A stretch of 64,000 bases of DNA from Coniella vitis (lineage: Eukaryota; Ascomycota; Sordariomycetes; Diaporthales; Schizoparmaceae). The stretch lies in the NCBI GenBank assembly GCA_011317545.1, contig WUJK01000001.1:1426001-1490000 (forward strand). Direction: 5' to 3'. Below the pieces are notes generated by a model that saw only the letters and a list, made by a program, of their open reading frames with translations, had not been told where the DNA came from and ran no database searches. Below, piece after piece: positions 11,097-19,612 of this stretch (position 1 is the stretch's first letter; every line of letters starts with the position of its first letter). Position numbers and translations under genes: made by a program.

Positions 11097-13021
11097 ATCC
11101 TTCCCGACACTTTTCTCGTATACGCCTGCTTTTATTAAAGGTATATACGGTTTTGCTAATAATTTACTAATATCTAACCTATTTATATATAAGTAAATAC
11201 GGTCGCGGGATAGCCTTATAGGAGGCCTTACCTATAGATATAACGTAGGGCGGCTTACCGCTACCTAAGGGATTAATACCTAGGACGGATATTAGTTTTA
11301 TTACGGATTCGATTTACTCCCCTATATAATAGAAGAGGTACCGCGGTACCGCGCTATAGTTATAAGAGGATATTACTACTTATTAAGATAACCCCCTTGC
11401 CCTTAGTACGGTTAGGACCCTCCTTATAGGTATACGCTATATATTTATAGATCGGGAGACGGTCTTACTTATAATAGATAAAACCCTAAGAAAACTAATT
11501 AATACCTTTAAAAGCCCTTTATAGAGTAAGGAGCGTTTTTATATAGAGAGGGTATATTCCTAACTCCTAGCTATAGCTAAGCGTAAGCTTAAAAGTTTTT
11601 TATCGGACCCGGTTATTAGCCGGCCTATTCCGATATACCCAACTCCTCCCGTTATTACTCTATAGGTAATATTTTACCCTTAATAACTACCTTTACCCGC
11701 TTAATACCCCTAGTAGGGTTAAAGCTAGGCTATTATTATAAGTATAGTTATTAGGCTCCCGGCGGAGCCGGTTTACTATATTCGAAAAGCCGGCCCCTAA
11801 TATAGCCGGTAGTAGGGATAAAATATAAAGATCCTCCTTAGAATTACCCCTTATAATATACTTATAAGCTTACCCCTTTAGGGATTTAAGCTAGGTATTT
11901 ATACTCGGCTTTAGATCCCTATAACTAATATAATAGTAATTATTAAGACCCCTATTAAGTAAGCTTTATACTTTACTAATAAAAAGGTTTAGGATAAGCT
12001 TCTCGCTAACCCTTTAAGGGATAAGCTATTAAAGCTAATATAAATATCCTCAGCGATTATACTATAAACTTAGATTACCTATATAGCAACCGGGGTTCTA
12101 AGGGAGCTTTATAAACCCTTTACCTATTAAAGGGTTTCTCCTAAGGAGTATATCCGGGAGGAGGCTATAATATAAATAGGAGTCGAGCCTATTTCCTATA
12201 GGCTTTCTACGAACGGATATAACCCTATTATAGGTATTACTACCTAGCTAATATCCTTTTTATATAAAGTATAACCCGTTTAGGTCTTTAACCTACTTTA
12301 TACCTAGCTAGTATAGAAGATAGAGAGGCTCTCTTTCTATATAAATAGCTATCTTAGTTACTATTTAATTAAGCGTTATATAAGGAGTAAGTAATACCTT
12401 ACTTACTCTAACGCCTAATATACTTAGGAAGGGGAGGTTTATATACTTCCCCCTAGGTATATTAATTATTATAAGCCGGTCCGCTCTAGTTACCTTAGTT
12501 ATATTACCGCCCCTATAATAGTTAATAAGTAGCTTTATTACCTATTTATCTCTAAGCTTAAGAGGATTAGGAATATAGGTAAGGCCCGCTATAATAATAT
12601 AAATATAGTTATAGATATTACTAATAGTTAACGGGAGCTTTAACCCTCTATTAAGCCTATAGAATAGCCGTTTATCGAAAACCCCTCCCGGAAGTAGCCT
12701 TATAGTAATATCTACGACTATATACCGCCTACCGGCGTATAATAGCGCCCGCGGCTTAACCCGGGTAGTATACCGCCTCCGGAGGGTCTTAGCCCCGCTA
12801 TAGAGAGAGAGCTTATACCCCCGGCGGATATAGTTAAGGACGACGACGATACGGTTATAATCCTTAGCTCCTAAGGGGGTTTAAATACTATTATTCCCCC
12901 TATATATAAATAGGATATACTTTTCCGATAGCCGGGGGGCTCCTCTTATAATTACTTAAGCGAATATAGGGAAGAAATAGTCTACCTATATTATACTACT
13001 AATACTCTATACTAAGCAGGG
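11097..13021 (+). mobile_element. LINE copy 3, 5' part only
   Basis: It starts with the conserved ATCCTTCCCGACAC terminus and runs parallel to 2278-4203 of the full-length LINE. It is cut near the start of ORF2 by the LTR of chromovirus E3. It is inserted in the 3' non-coding region of the old LINE copy. Heavily RIP-mutated. Confidence 0.8.
11329..13021 (+). pseudogene. LINE ORF1 remnant, copy 3
   Basis: This is the counterpart of ORF1 at 2510-4180, with the same basic middle, degenerate zinc knuckles (near 12390-12500), Pro-rich region and Asp run (near 12838). It has more TAG/TAA codons than the younger copy. The first codons of ORF2 are present before the break at 13021. Non-functional. 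Confidence 0.65.
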
Positions 13022-13503
13022 TATAATAATCCTTGCCTAAATCCCTAATTCTGGAAGTACCTATAAGTTATATATTAGTAGGCGGGGAAGTATTACCTTT
13101 AAGTCTCCGTATATTATCGAGTAATATTAAGTATTATAAGTAATTAAAAGGGATTACCCTATTATATAAAATAATACTTAGATTTATAACTAAAGACTAT
13201 AAGGAAACTATCTAATATTAAGCTATAAACTCCTATCCTTATATCCTTCTATTATTAACTGCTATTCCCTGAATAATACTTTAAACCGACGAAGTTGCTC
13301 GTCGACTATTACGGTCTAAGTCGATAGAATCGTAGTACGGTCCTTACGGTCTACCTTTATCCTATATAACCCTAACCCTAGTTATATTATCTAGTATAAC
13401 TTTATTATATAAGAGATCCTTATCGGTCTATTAAGGTTCCGATTTACTAGTATATAGTTACGCTAGCCTATTCCTATAACCTATATAACCGTAGGTTATA
13501 ATA
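13022..13503 (-). repeat. 3' LTR of chromovirus E3
   Basis: The reverse complement starts TATTATAACC and ends GGATTATTATA, matching the LTRs at 39467, 46681, 23745 and 18686. It contains the doublet CCTAACCCTA near 13366. It follows LINE sequence directly at 13021. Confidence 0.85.
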
Positions 13504-13589
13504 TTATCTCCCTTCTATCGGTCTTTATCCCTAAAGACTATAATTATTTCCGTAAATAATCCTACCTAATATTCTTACTTCGGATTATA

Positions 13590-14207
13590 CCTTCCTAATT
13601 CGTTATATTATTAAGAATTAATAAAGTTTATTATAAAAAGACCGAATAAACTTCTTCTCTTTAATTATTCGTACTAGATCGTTATTCTAAGATACTTTCC
13701 TATTCTTCTTACTAATCCCGTTAAATTCCTTACTTAGCCTCCGAAGAGGATTCTTCTCGCTATTTAGAATATATTCGCTATAAGCGGGGAAATTATAATA
13801 TATAGGGTTTAACTCCTATATAGATATAAAAAATTACCCGTTAATATTTATTAGCTAAGGCGGCCCTTAATACTATTAAGGAGGAGCTTAAATAGGCTAT
13901 TACGAAAGTATACTAATTATATAAGGAGCGTTATATATAGGCTAATAAGATAGCGTATATTATCCGTCGCGGTTTAGATATAATTAAGGAGTTAGATTAT
14001 ATTAAAGCGGAGGAGTTAGAGAAGGAGCGTTTAGCCGCCGAGGCTATAAGGCGTTCTACGGAGTTAGCCGTTCCCGAAGGCCCGTTACTCGAGGGTTTTA
14101 TAACTACCGTATTAGAGGATTTTAATTAGTTTAGGATTTCTCCGTTATCTCCGTTTAATTTTCTTATTAGTAATTTATAGGGTATTAAGGCTTTTAGTTT
14201 ATAACTT
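13590..14207 (+). pseudogene. Antisense ORF of chromovirus E3 (coiled-coil hypothetical protein)
   Basis: The ORF is antisense to the element's own pol and lies between pol and the 3' LTR. The readable C-terminal half contains EELEKERLAAEAIRRSTE (coiled-coil-like), VPEGPLLEGF, TVLEDFN and SPLSPFNFLISNL, with TAG/TAA at several Gln positions. The same residues appear in the same frame in the copy at 45965-46640, although the two copies differ at many positions. I do not recognise the family. The tRNA-like sequence follows 85 bp downstream on the same strand. Confidence 0.6.
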
Positions 14208-14292
14208 TAATTTCTCTAGAGTTACTACTAATAGCCCTTAATAAGGGGTCTAGTTATTCCTATAGGTAGTTATTATAGTTAAAGATACGAGT

Positions 14293-14364
14293 AGTCTTAT
14301 AGCTTAGTAGTTAGAGTTCCTAGTTTCTTACTAGGAGGTCCGGGGTTCGATTCCTTATAATACC
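14293..14364 (+). tRNA. tRNA-like sequence carried by chromovirus E3, anticodon TCT if functional
   Basis: Exactly 72 bases fit a cloverleaf: acceptor 7, TA, D-arm 4-8-4, one base, anticodon stem CCTAG/CTAGG (perfect) with loop TTTCTTA, 5-base variable loop, T-arm 5-7-5, acceptor 7. The B box GGTTCGATTCC is perfect and an A-box-like TAGCTTAGTAGT is present. TTTT follows immediately (14365-14368), as expected for a Pol III terminator. The acceptor stem has two mismatches and the T-stem pairs weakly, which RIP could explain. T37 is unusual, so it may be a decayed tRNA-Arg or only a tRNA-shaped element. It is antisense to pol, as in the copy at 45814-45885. Confidence 0.65.
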
Positions 14365-14389
14365 TTTTCTATCTAAGGTTATAATAACT

Positions 14390-14641
14390 TTTTATCTTTT
14401 ATATTCTTTAATTAGATCTTTATAGATATTCTTTAGGGGTTCCTAAGTATTTTCTAAATTATCGTATCCTTTCTATTTAATAAGGTATTATTTTCCGCGT
14501 CTATATTTACGTAAATTAAGGATTTATTTAACTTCGTATTATACTTATTCTAGTTTAATAATATCTATATCGTATAAGAGTTCTGCGTCTACTAGTACTA
14601 GTTTTAGAAGTAAAATATAGAAGACTAGGTATAAGCGTATT
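14390..14641 (-). pseudogene. Chromovirus E3 pol, C-terminal end with chromodomain remnant
   Basis: This is the reverse complement of the pol end seen at 45540-45790, including the end of integrase and the chromodomain region (near 14460-14560). It stops at 14641, where the copia-like inverted repeat begins. Only about 80 codons remain, with RIP stops. Confidence 0.65.
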
Positions 14642-15220
14642 ATAAGACTATATAACTATATATAAGAATGCTTACGTAATATAAAATATCTATTTTATAA
14701 CTATAATACTATAATATGCCTATATACTAAAGTTATAGCTATATAACTACCCAAATAAGCTTAAAATAAGCAAAAGAAAGCAGAAGAATTTAAAATCTCT
14801 CAATTAAACACTTTTAAATAACTTTCGCTAATATCTTAATAACTAGACGGGTATATAAGCTATAACTAATATATTTATAATCAGTATAGGGTATATATCT
14901 ATATACTATAATAAAATATATAGGGTTGATTACGTAAGAAATGACGTCAGCAGAAGGTGCTAGAAGATACTCGAATCTTTCAAGCCGCGTAATCACTTGC
15001 CACACTCGCCACGCGGAAGAATATATCTCTCCAGTCCTTACCAACTGGAATAACTAAATAATACGCATTTATAATCAATATTATAAATCAATTAAAAGAA
15101 GATTCGAGAATATAGCTTAAGAATAACTATAAATATAGGGATTCCTTCCGACTTAAAGATAGATAGTTAGAAGCAAGCAAGCACTTCGATATAATATAAC
15201 TACTATCAACCCTCTTCTTT
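14642..15220 (+). repeat. Inverted LTR copy, left arm of copia-like F
   Basis: The reverse complement of 18083-18662, with only a few differences (for example C/G in TTAASTCGG, and G/T beside the TGACGTCA site). It lacks the last 52 bases of the LTR, including the CCAACA end. The junction with pol lies in AAAGAAGAGG, a string found both in the LTR and at the end of the pol frame. Confidence 0.9.
14930..14949. promoter_or_regulatory. Paired bZIP-type palindromes TTACGTAA and TGACGTCA in the left LTR arm
   Basis: TTACGTAA (14930-14937) and the full CRE palindrome TGACGTCA (14942-14949) lie four bases apart. The same pair is at 18354-18373 in the other arm. CRE/ATF and TTACGTAA sites bind bZIP factors in fungi. 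Their use as an LTR enhancer here is inferred. Confidence 0.5.
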
Positions 15221-17080
15221 CATAGCTTTTAGCCATTCAGGGAAGTCTGGGCTATTATATACTTCTTTTAACGTATTAGGTTCGTTTATAGTAGAAGTAG
15301 TTAATAAAAAGCCCTTATTTATAAAACTATTAAAGTTATATTGTGTATATAATATAGTATCTTTAATAGTTAATGCTATAGGATCAATAGATGATATTTC
15401 ACTTATATTATCATTATTATCGTAATTATCGTTGTTATCGTTATTATCGTTATAATCCTTATTAGGGCTATTATTAACTACTTCTTTATTTAAAGAAGCA
15501 TTATTATTATTAGTATTTATAGTAAAGGGAATAGAATCTCCCCCGTTTTGATTATATATAGTTATATCTTTTAAGTCTGGTATATTATACTGATTTTCAA
15601 TTATATAGCAATCTCTAGTCCAGATTGCTCGTTTATTTATAAAATCCCAGACTTTATAGTTATTATTATTTTCTCCGTATCCGATAAGAGCTGATTTTAT
15701 AGCCTTAGGTTCTAACTTAGTTATATAGCTATTATTCTTATAATAAGTTATAGAACCCCAAGCCTTTATATTATTTATATTCGGCTTTATATTATATTTT
15801 ATTTCGAACGGAGTTTTAAAGTTTAAGGCTGTATATGGTGTTCTGTTATATATATATACAGCTAATAATAGGGCTTCGCCCCAGAGGTATTTTGGTAAAT
15901 AAGCTGTATATAATAAAGCCCTTACTTTATTAAGTAAAGTTCTATTAATCCGTTCTATTAAGCCGTTTAGCTCTTTTATATACGGAGGGGTTGTTTTATA
16001 AATTATTCCAGCTTTTTGTAAATATACCTTAAAATTATTATTTATATATTCAGTACCGTTATCAGTAAATATCTCTTTTATTCTTTTAATATTATTATTA
16101 TTATTAACTTTATTAGCAAAGTCTTTAAAAGCGTTTAAAGCTTCGCTTTTATTTTTTAAGAGATATATAGTTAAATAACGGCTTCTTTTATCAAGAAACG
16201 TTATATAGTATTTATAGTTATTATAAGTAGCTGGATTTATAGGCCCTCCGATATCAGAGTATATTCTTTCGTTATTATCGTATATAAATTCGTTATATTC
16301 TGATATTCGGTTTATTTTAACTGTGGCTTTTGCTTTTAGGCATATTTCACAAGGCTTAGAGTTAAACTCTTGTACTTGCTTATTATTATATAGTATATTA
16401 TTATTCGATAAAAACTTTAATAAAGCGGGTAGCCCTATATGCCCTAAGCGTATATGCCATAGTTTTATTATATTAATCTTATTGTTATTATTATTATTAT
16501 TATTATTATTAATATTATTATTAGAAGAGGTTGAAAGAATAAATAACTTATTTAAGGGTTTAATAATACGAACTCGTATTGAGTATAGTCCGTTATTACT
16601 TAAGCCTTTAGTTATTAACTTATCTTCTTTCGTATATAAAGCGATATTATTATTATCGAATATAGTTTTAATTGAGTTATTAGCTAGTTTATTTAAGGAT
16701 AGTAAGTTAATCCCTAATTCAGGTATATAATAAACGTTCTTTAAAATTAAACGTTTATTACTATTTAACTTAATTATAATATCGCCTTCCCCTTTTACTT
16801 GTAAAGTAGATGCATTACCCCAATTTACGGTTTTATTTATAGAACGATAGTTATATAATAACTCTTTATTAAAAACCGTATTTATATTAGCAGCACTATC
16901 TATTATAAAGCTATTTACTTTAATATCCCTTTTAATATTATTATTATAGGTTATAAGGATATTTAGATTATCTATTATATTATTAGCTTTTACTGCTTTA
17001 TTATAGGGGTTATTATTTTTATAAGGGGTATATACCTCTTCGTTATTTTCATTATTATTATTATAATCTTCGTAATCCAT
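15206..17080 (-). CDS. Copia-like pol fragment: aspartic protease and integrase, RT missing
   Basis: A 624-codon open frame, the only long intact one in the window. Residues 55-170 are the retroviral-type protease with IIDSAAN at 59-65, where the active triplet is Asp-Ser-Ala instead of the usual Asp-Ser/Thr-Gly. The integrase has an HHCC finger (H209, H214, C244, C247) and a complete DDE triad: D276 in SDIGGP, D340 in FTDNGTE and E376 in LIERINR. The frame ends with the typical pre-RT sequence PEWLKAMKEE and then stops inside the inverted LTR. Asn runs (for example residues 187-200) come from AAT/AAC repeats. The first Met is internal to the real polyprotein: the same frame continues upstream past one TAA (CAA to TAA) at 17144-17146. 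Excision of proviral cDNA ends is possible in principle for the integrase, but there is no RT. Confidence 0.9.
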   Translation of the reverse strand: MDYEDYNNNNENNEEVYTPYKNNNPYNKAVKANNIIDNLNILITYNNNIKRDIKVNSFIIDSAANINTVFNKELLYNYRSINKTVNWGNASTLQVKGEGDIIIKLNSNKRLILKNVYYIPELGINLLSLNKLANNSIKTIFDNNNIALYTKEDKLITKGLSNNGLYSIRVRIIKPLNKLFILSTSSNNNINNNNNNNNNNKINIIKLWHIRLGHIGLPALLKFLSNNNILYNNKQVQEFNSKPCEICLKAKATVKINRISEYNEFIYDNNERIYSDIGGPINPATYNNYKYYITFLDKRSRYLTIYLLKNKSEALNAFKDFANKVNNNNNIKRIKEIFTDNGTEYINNNFKVYLQKAGIIYKTTPPYIKELNGLIERINRTLLNKVRALLYTAYLPKYLWGEALLLAVYIYNRTPYTALNFKTPFEIKYNIKPNINNIKAWGSITYYKNNSYITKLEPKAIKSALIGYGENNNNYKVWDFINKRAIWTRDCYIIENQYNIPDLKDITIYNQNGGDSIPFTINTNNNNASLNKEVVNNSPNKDYNDNNDNNDNYDNNDNISEISSIDPIALTIKDTILYTQYNFNSFINKGFLLTTSTINEPNTLKEVYNSPDFPEWLKAMKEEG

Positions 17081-17143
17081 AGGGTCGTCCTTCGATATAT
17101 CGGTTATAGAGGTAAATAATGCTTCTTCTCGTTTATTTCGTTC

Positions 17144-17942
17144 TTAACGACTTGGATTTTCTTTATAATTATTATTATCGTTATTATTAATATTCCAGCC
17201 CTTTGGAGCTAGATTAGGGTATAAAAAGTAGCATTTATCTGCAGTATGCCTAGAAAGCTTGCAATAACTGCAGAAAATACCTTTCGTCTTTTTATAAGGC
17301 TTTTTAACCCTATTATTATTATTATTATTATTCTTTAAGAAGCGAGGCTTATTAGAAGTATATAAAATCTTTTCTTTATTATCTTTTCCTCTAGATTCGT
17401 CTATAATAGCCGAAAATAGAGTATCAACGTTATAAGCCTTAGAATCGTTTCTTAAAGCTTGAATAATACTCGAAATAAAGCTTTCGTAGCTATTATCCAA
17501 GTTAAATAAAACCCAAGATATAACTACCTGGTTAGGTAAATTAATATCTTTAGATTTTAAATTATCGACGAGTTCTTTAACCTTAGATAAATATTCCTCG
17601 ATAGAAGGATATTTATCAGGGGTTATAGAGAAAAGTTCTCGAAGAATTAAATAATCCGTAGTAAAGCCTTTTGGATTATATAGATTTTCGAGTTTCTCCC
17701 AGGCTGATTTAGCCGTTTTTTTCAGCCCTTATATGTAATAAAGGGCCGTCGTCGCAAAGTAGCTTAATGATAGCTAGTGCTTTGCGATTTATTTCTTCGT
17801 CGATAAGAATATCAACCGGAATAGGCTTAATAGCGTTAATATAGCCTTTTTCGGTTAAAGCCGCTTCGGTACGAAGAGACCAGATAATATAGTTTTCGGT
17901 TCCCTTAAGCTTAGGGATTGAAATCTTATCGATAGAAGCCAT
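17144..17942 (-). pseudogene. Copia-like gag, one frameshift and one RIP-type stop
   Basis: The capsid/nucleocapsid part of the polyprotein. It starts MASIDKISIPKLKGTENYII at 17942, typical of copia gag N-termini (a KL-G-NY-W-like start). The frame breaks near 17720-17727 in a run of seven A/T, a likely one-base slip; the other frame continues with AKSAWEKLENLYNPKGF and DYLILRELFS. A zinc knuckle CSYCKLSRHTADKC (C-x2-C-x4-H-x4-C) lies near 17230-17275. The frame then reaches TAA at 17144 (ENPSR-stop), which is in frame with pol. Gag and pol were therefore one ORF of roughly 910 codons. Confidence 0.8.
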
Positions 17943-17980
17943 TTTATCGAGTTATCGTATATAGTTATCGTATATATCGC

Positions 17981-18005
17981 TATATATATATATATATATA
18001 TATAT
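17981..18005. repeat. (TA)n microsatellite in the copia-like leader
   Basis: About 25 bases of uninterrupted TA repeat between the primer-binding site and the gag start. Confidence 0.9.
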
Positions 18006-18011
18006 CTATAG

Positions 18012-18030
18012 CGTATCCGGGCTCATAACC
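18012..18030 (-). other. Primer-binding site of copia-like F (initiator tRNA-Met half-molecule type)
   Basis: Directly after the LTR end (minus strand ...CCAACA at 18031) comes GGTTATGAGCCCGG. Its complement, CCGGGCTCATAACC, matches the anticodon arm of eukaryotic initiator tRNA-Met (GGGCTCATAACCC), not a tRNA 3' end. Priming by a cut initiator tRNA is known for Drosophila copia and relatives. Confidence 0.75.
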
Positions 18031-18662
18031 TGTTGGAGGTTATAATATATAATAGTAAAGAGGATCGAGGGGATTAAAGAATAAAGAAGAGGGTTGATAG
18101 TAGTTATATTATATCGAAGTGCTTGCTTGCTTCTAACTATCTATCTTTAACTCGGAAGGAATCCCTATATTTATAGTTATTCTTAAGCTATATTCTCGAA
18201 TCTTCTTTTAATTGATTTATAATATTGATTATAAATGCGTATTATTTAGTTATTCCAGTTGGTAAGGACTGGAGAGATATATTGTTCCGCGTAGCGAGTG
18301 TGGCAAGTGATTACGCGGCTTGAAAGATTCGAGTATCTTCTAGCACCTTCTGCTGACGTCATTGCTTACGTAATCAACCCTATATATTTTATTATAGTAT
18401 ATAGATATATACCCTATACTGATTATAAATATATTAGTTATAGCTTATATACCCGTCTAGTTATTAAGATATTAGCGAAAGTTATTTAAAAGTGTTTAAT
18501 TAAGAGATTTTAAATTCTTCTGCTTTCTTTTGCTTATTTTAAGCTTATTTGGGTAGTTATATAGCTATAACTTTAGTATATAGGCATATTATAGTATTAT
18601 AGTTATAAAATAGATATTTTATATTACGTAAGCATTCTTATATATAGTTATATAGTCTTATA
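18031..18662 (-). repeat. 5' LTR of copia-like F (632 bp)
   Basis: Minus strand: starts TATAAGACTA (TG to TA) and ends CTCCAACA next to the primer-binding site. The complement begins TGTTGGAGG. The portion 18083-18662 is repeated inverted at 14642-15220. A 63-codon open frame inside it (18298-18489) is shared by both arms and is probably chance. Confidence 0.85.
18354..18373. promoter_or_regulatory. Paired bZIP-type palindromes TGACGTCA and TTACGTAA in the right LTR
   Basis: TGACGTCA at 18354-18361 and TTACGTAA at 18366-18373, the same pair as in the left arm. Binding by ATF/CREB- or AP-1-like factors is inferred from the motif only. Confidence 0.5.
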
Positions 18663-18685
18663 GTCCTAAATAAGAGTTGTGAAAA

Positions 18686-19163
18686 TACAATAATCCTTAC
18701 CTAAATCCCGGATTCTGGAAGTCTCTATAATTATATATTAGCAAGCGGGGAAGTATTATCTTTAAGTCTTCGTATATTATCGAGCAATATTAAGTATTAT
18801 AAGTAATTAAGAGGGATTACCCTATTATATAAAATAATACTTAGATTTATAACTAAAGACTATAAGGAAACTATCTAATATTAAACCGTAAACTCCTATC
18901 CTTATATCCTTCTGTTATTTCCTATCTATAGCAAGTATAGATCCTTAGATTACTTAGAGCGATAGGAGCGTTAGCTTATTTGGATTATTTGGATTATTAT
19001 CGCTCTAACTATCTTAGTTATTAAGGTGATCCAACCCTAACCCTGATTATACTACTCTGTATTCTTATATAAGAGATCCCTATCGGTCCGTTAAGGTTCC
19101 GATTTGCTAGCATATAGTTGCGCTGGCCTATTTCTGTAACCTGTATGTTCATGGGTTATAACA
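18686..19163 (-). repeat. 5' LTR of chromovirus E3
   Basis: The minus strand begins TGTTATAACCCATGAACATA, the least RIP-damaged LTR start of this family, and ends GGATTATTGTA. It contains CCAACCCTAACCCTG (complement CAGGGTTAGGGTTGG) near 19032-19046. Confidence 0.85.
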
Positions 19164-19169
19164 CTACGG

Positions 19170-19612
19170 CTATATAAGTTATAAGAATAGGCTAATATAA
19201 TATAATATAGATATCGGAACTATAACGGACCGATAAGATCTCTTATATAGGAACGTTAGGATTATATAGTTAGGGTTATAATCGGATTATTAGAGATTAC
19301 TACCGCTTACCGGAATATTTGTAAGTACTAGTAAGCATTAGTAAGCTCGGGTAAGCTATATATTAATAAGCATTATAATAGAAGGATATAAGGACGATGG
19401 ATTTCCTAGCTATTAGATAGTTTTCCTTATAATCTTTAGTTATAAATCTAAGTATTACCTCGAGTAATAGGGTCATCCCTCTTAATCGCTTATAATACTT
19501 AATATTATATAGAAACGTACGAAGACTTAAAGGTATATTTCCCCCTCCTGCTAATATATAAACTTATAGGTACTTCTAGAATTAGGGATTTAGGCAAGGA
19601 TTATTATACTAC
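19170..19612 (+). repeat. 5'-truncated stray LTR of an E-type chromovirus
   Basis: An E-family LTR in plus orientation that lacks the first 20 or so bases and ends AAGGATTATTATA at 19612. It lies head-to-head with the minus LTR at 18686-19163 and abuts LINE sequence at 19613. Its middle has a different tract with repeated GTAAG units (19320-19365). It is either a solo LTR or a recombination remnant. Confidence 0.7.

Larger units (their letters stand above)
14642..18662 (-). mobile_element. Copia-like element F with inverted LTR copies and no RT
   Basis: A minus-strand Ty1/copia fragment: a 5' LTR (18031-18662), primer-binding site, gag, protease and integrase, ending eleven codons into the start of the RT region. 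In place of a 3' LTR in the same direction it ends in an inverted LTR copy (14642-15220). The two arms differ at only a few of about 580 positions. The element keeps plenty of CpA/TpG and a long open frame, so it is the youngest or least RIP-damaged sequence here. It has no RT or RNase H and cannot be autonomous. Confidence 0.85.
13022..19163 (-). mobile_element. Chromovirus E3, minus strand, middle replaced by a copia-like element
   Basis: Both outer ends are LTRs of chromovirus E in the same minus orientation (13022-13503 and 18686-19163). Of the internal part, only the pol 3' end, the tRNA-like sequence and the antisense ORF remain at 13504-14641, plus about 23 bases of leader at 18663-18685. 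Compared with the complete copy at 39467-47150, about 5.6 kb of gag-pol is absent, and the copia-like element F (14642-18662) sits in its place. I could not find a matching 5-bp target duplication at the outer ends. Confidence 0.75.

Noticed and set aside
14814..15044. 76- and 63-codon open frames in both copia-like LTR arms (also 18298-18489)
   Set aside because: They lie wholly in LTR sequence, are identical because the arms are identical, and show no domain; probably chance.
16323..16730. 135-codon plus-strand open frame opposite the copia-like pol
   Set aside because: It is a shadow of the minus-strand pol; its Leu run is the complement of the AAT/AAC (Asn) repeats.
14642..18662. A DNA transposon with long terminal inverted repeats
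   Set aside because: The inverted arms contain a retroelement LTR end and a primer-binding site, and the coding region is copia protease-integrase; no transposase is present.
13022..19168. Target-site duplication for chromovirus E3
   Set aside because: The flanks CAGGG (left) and CTACG (right) do not match even allowing RIP changes.
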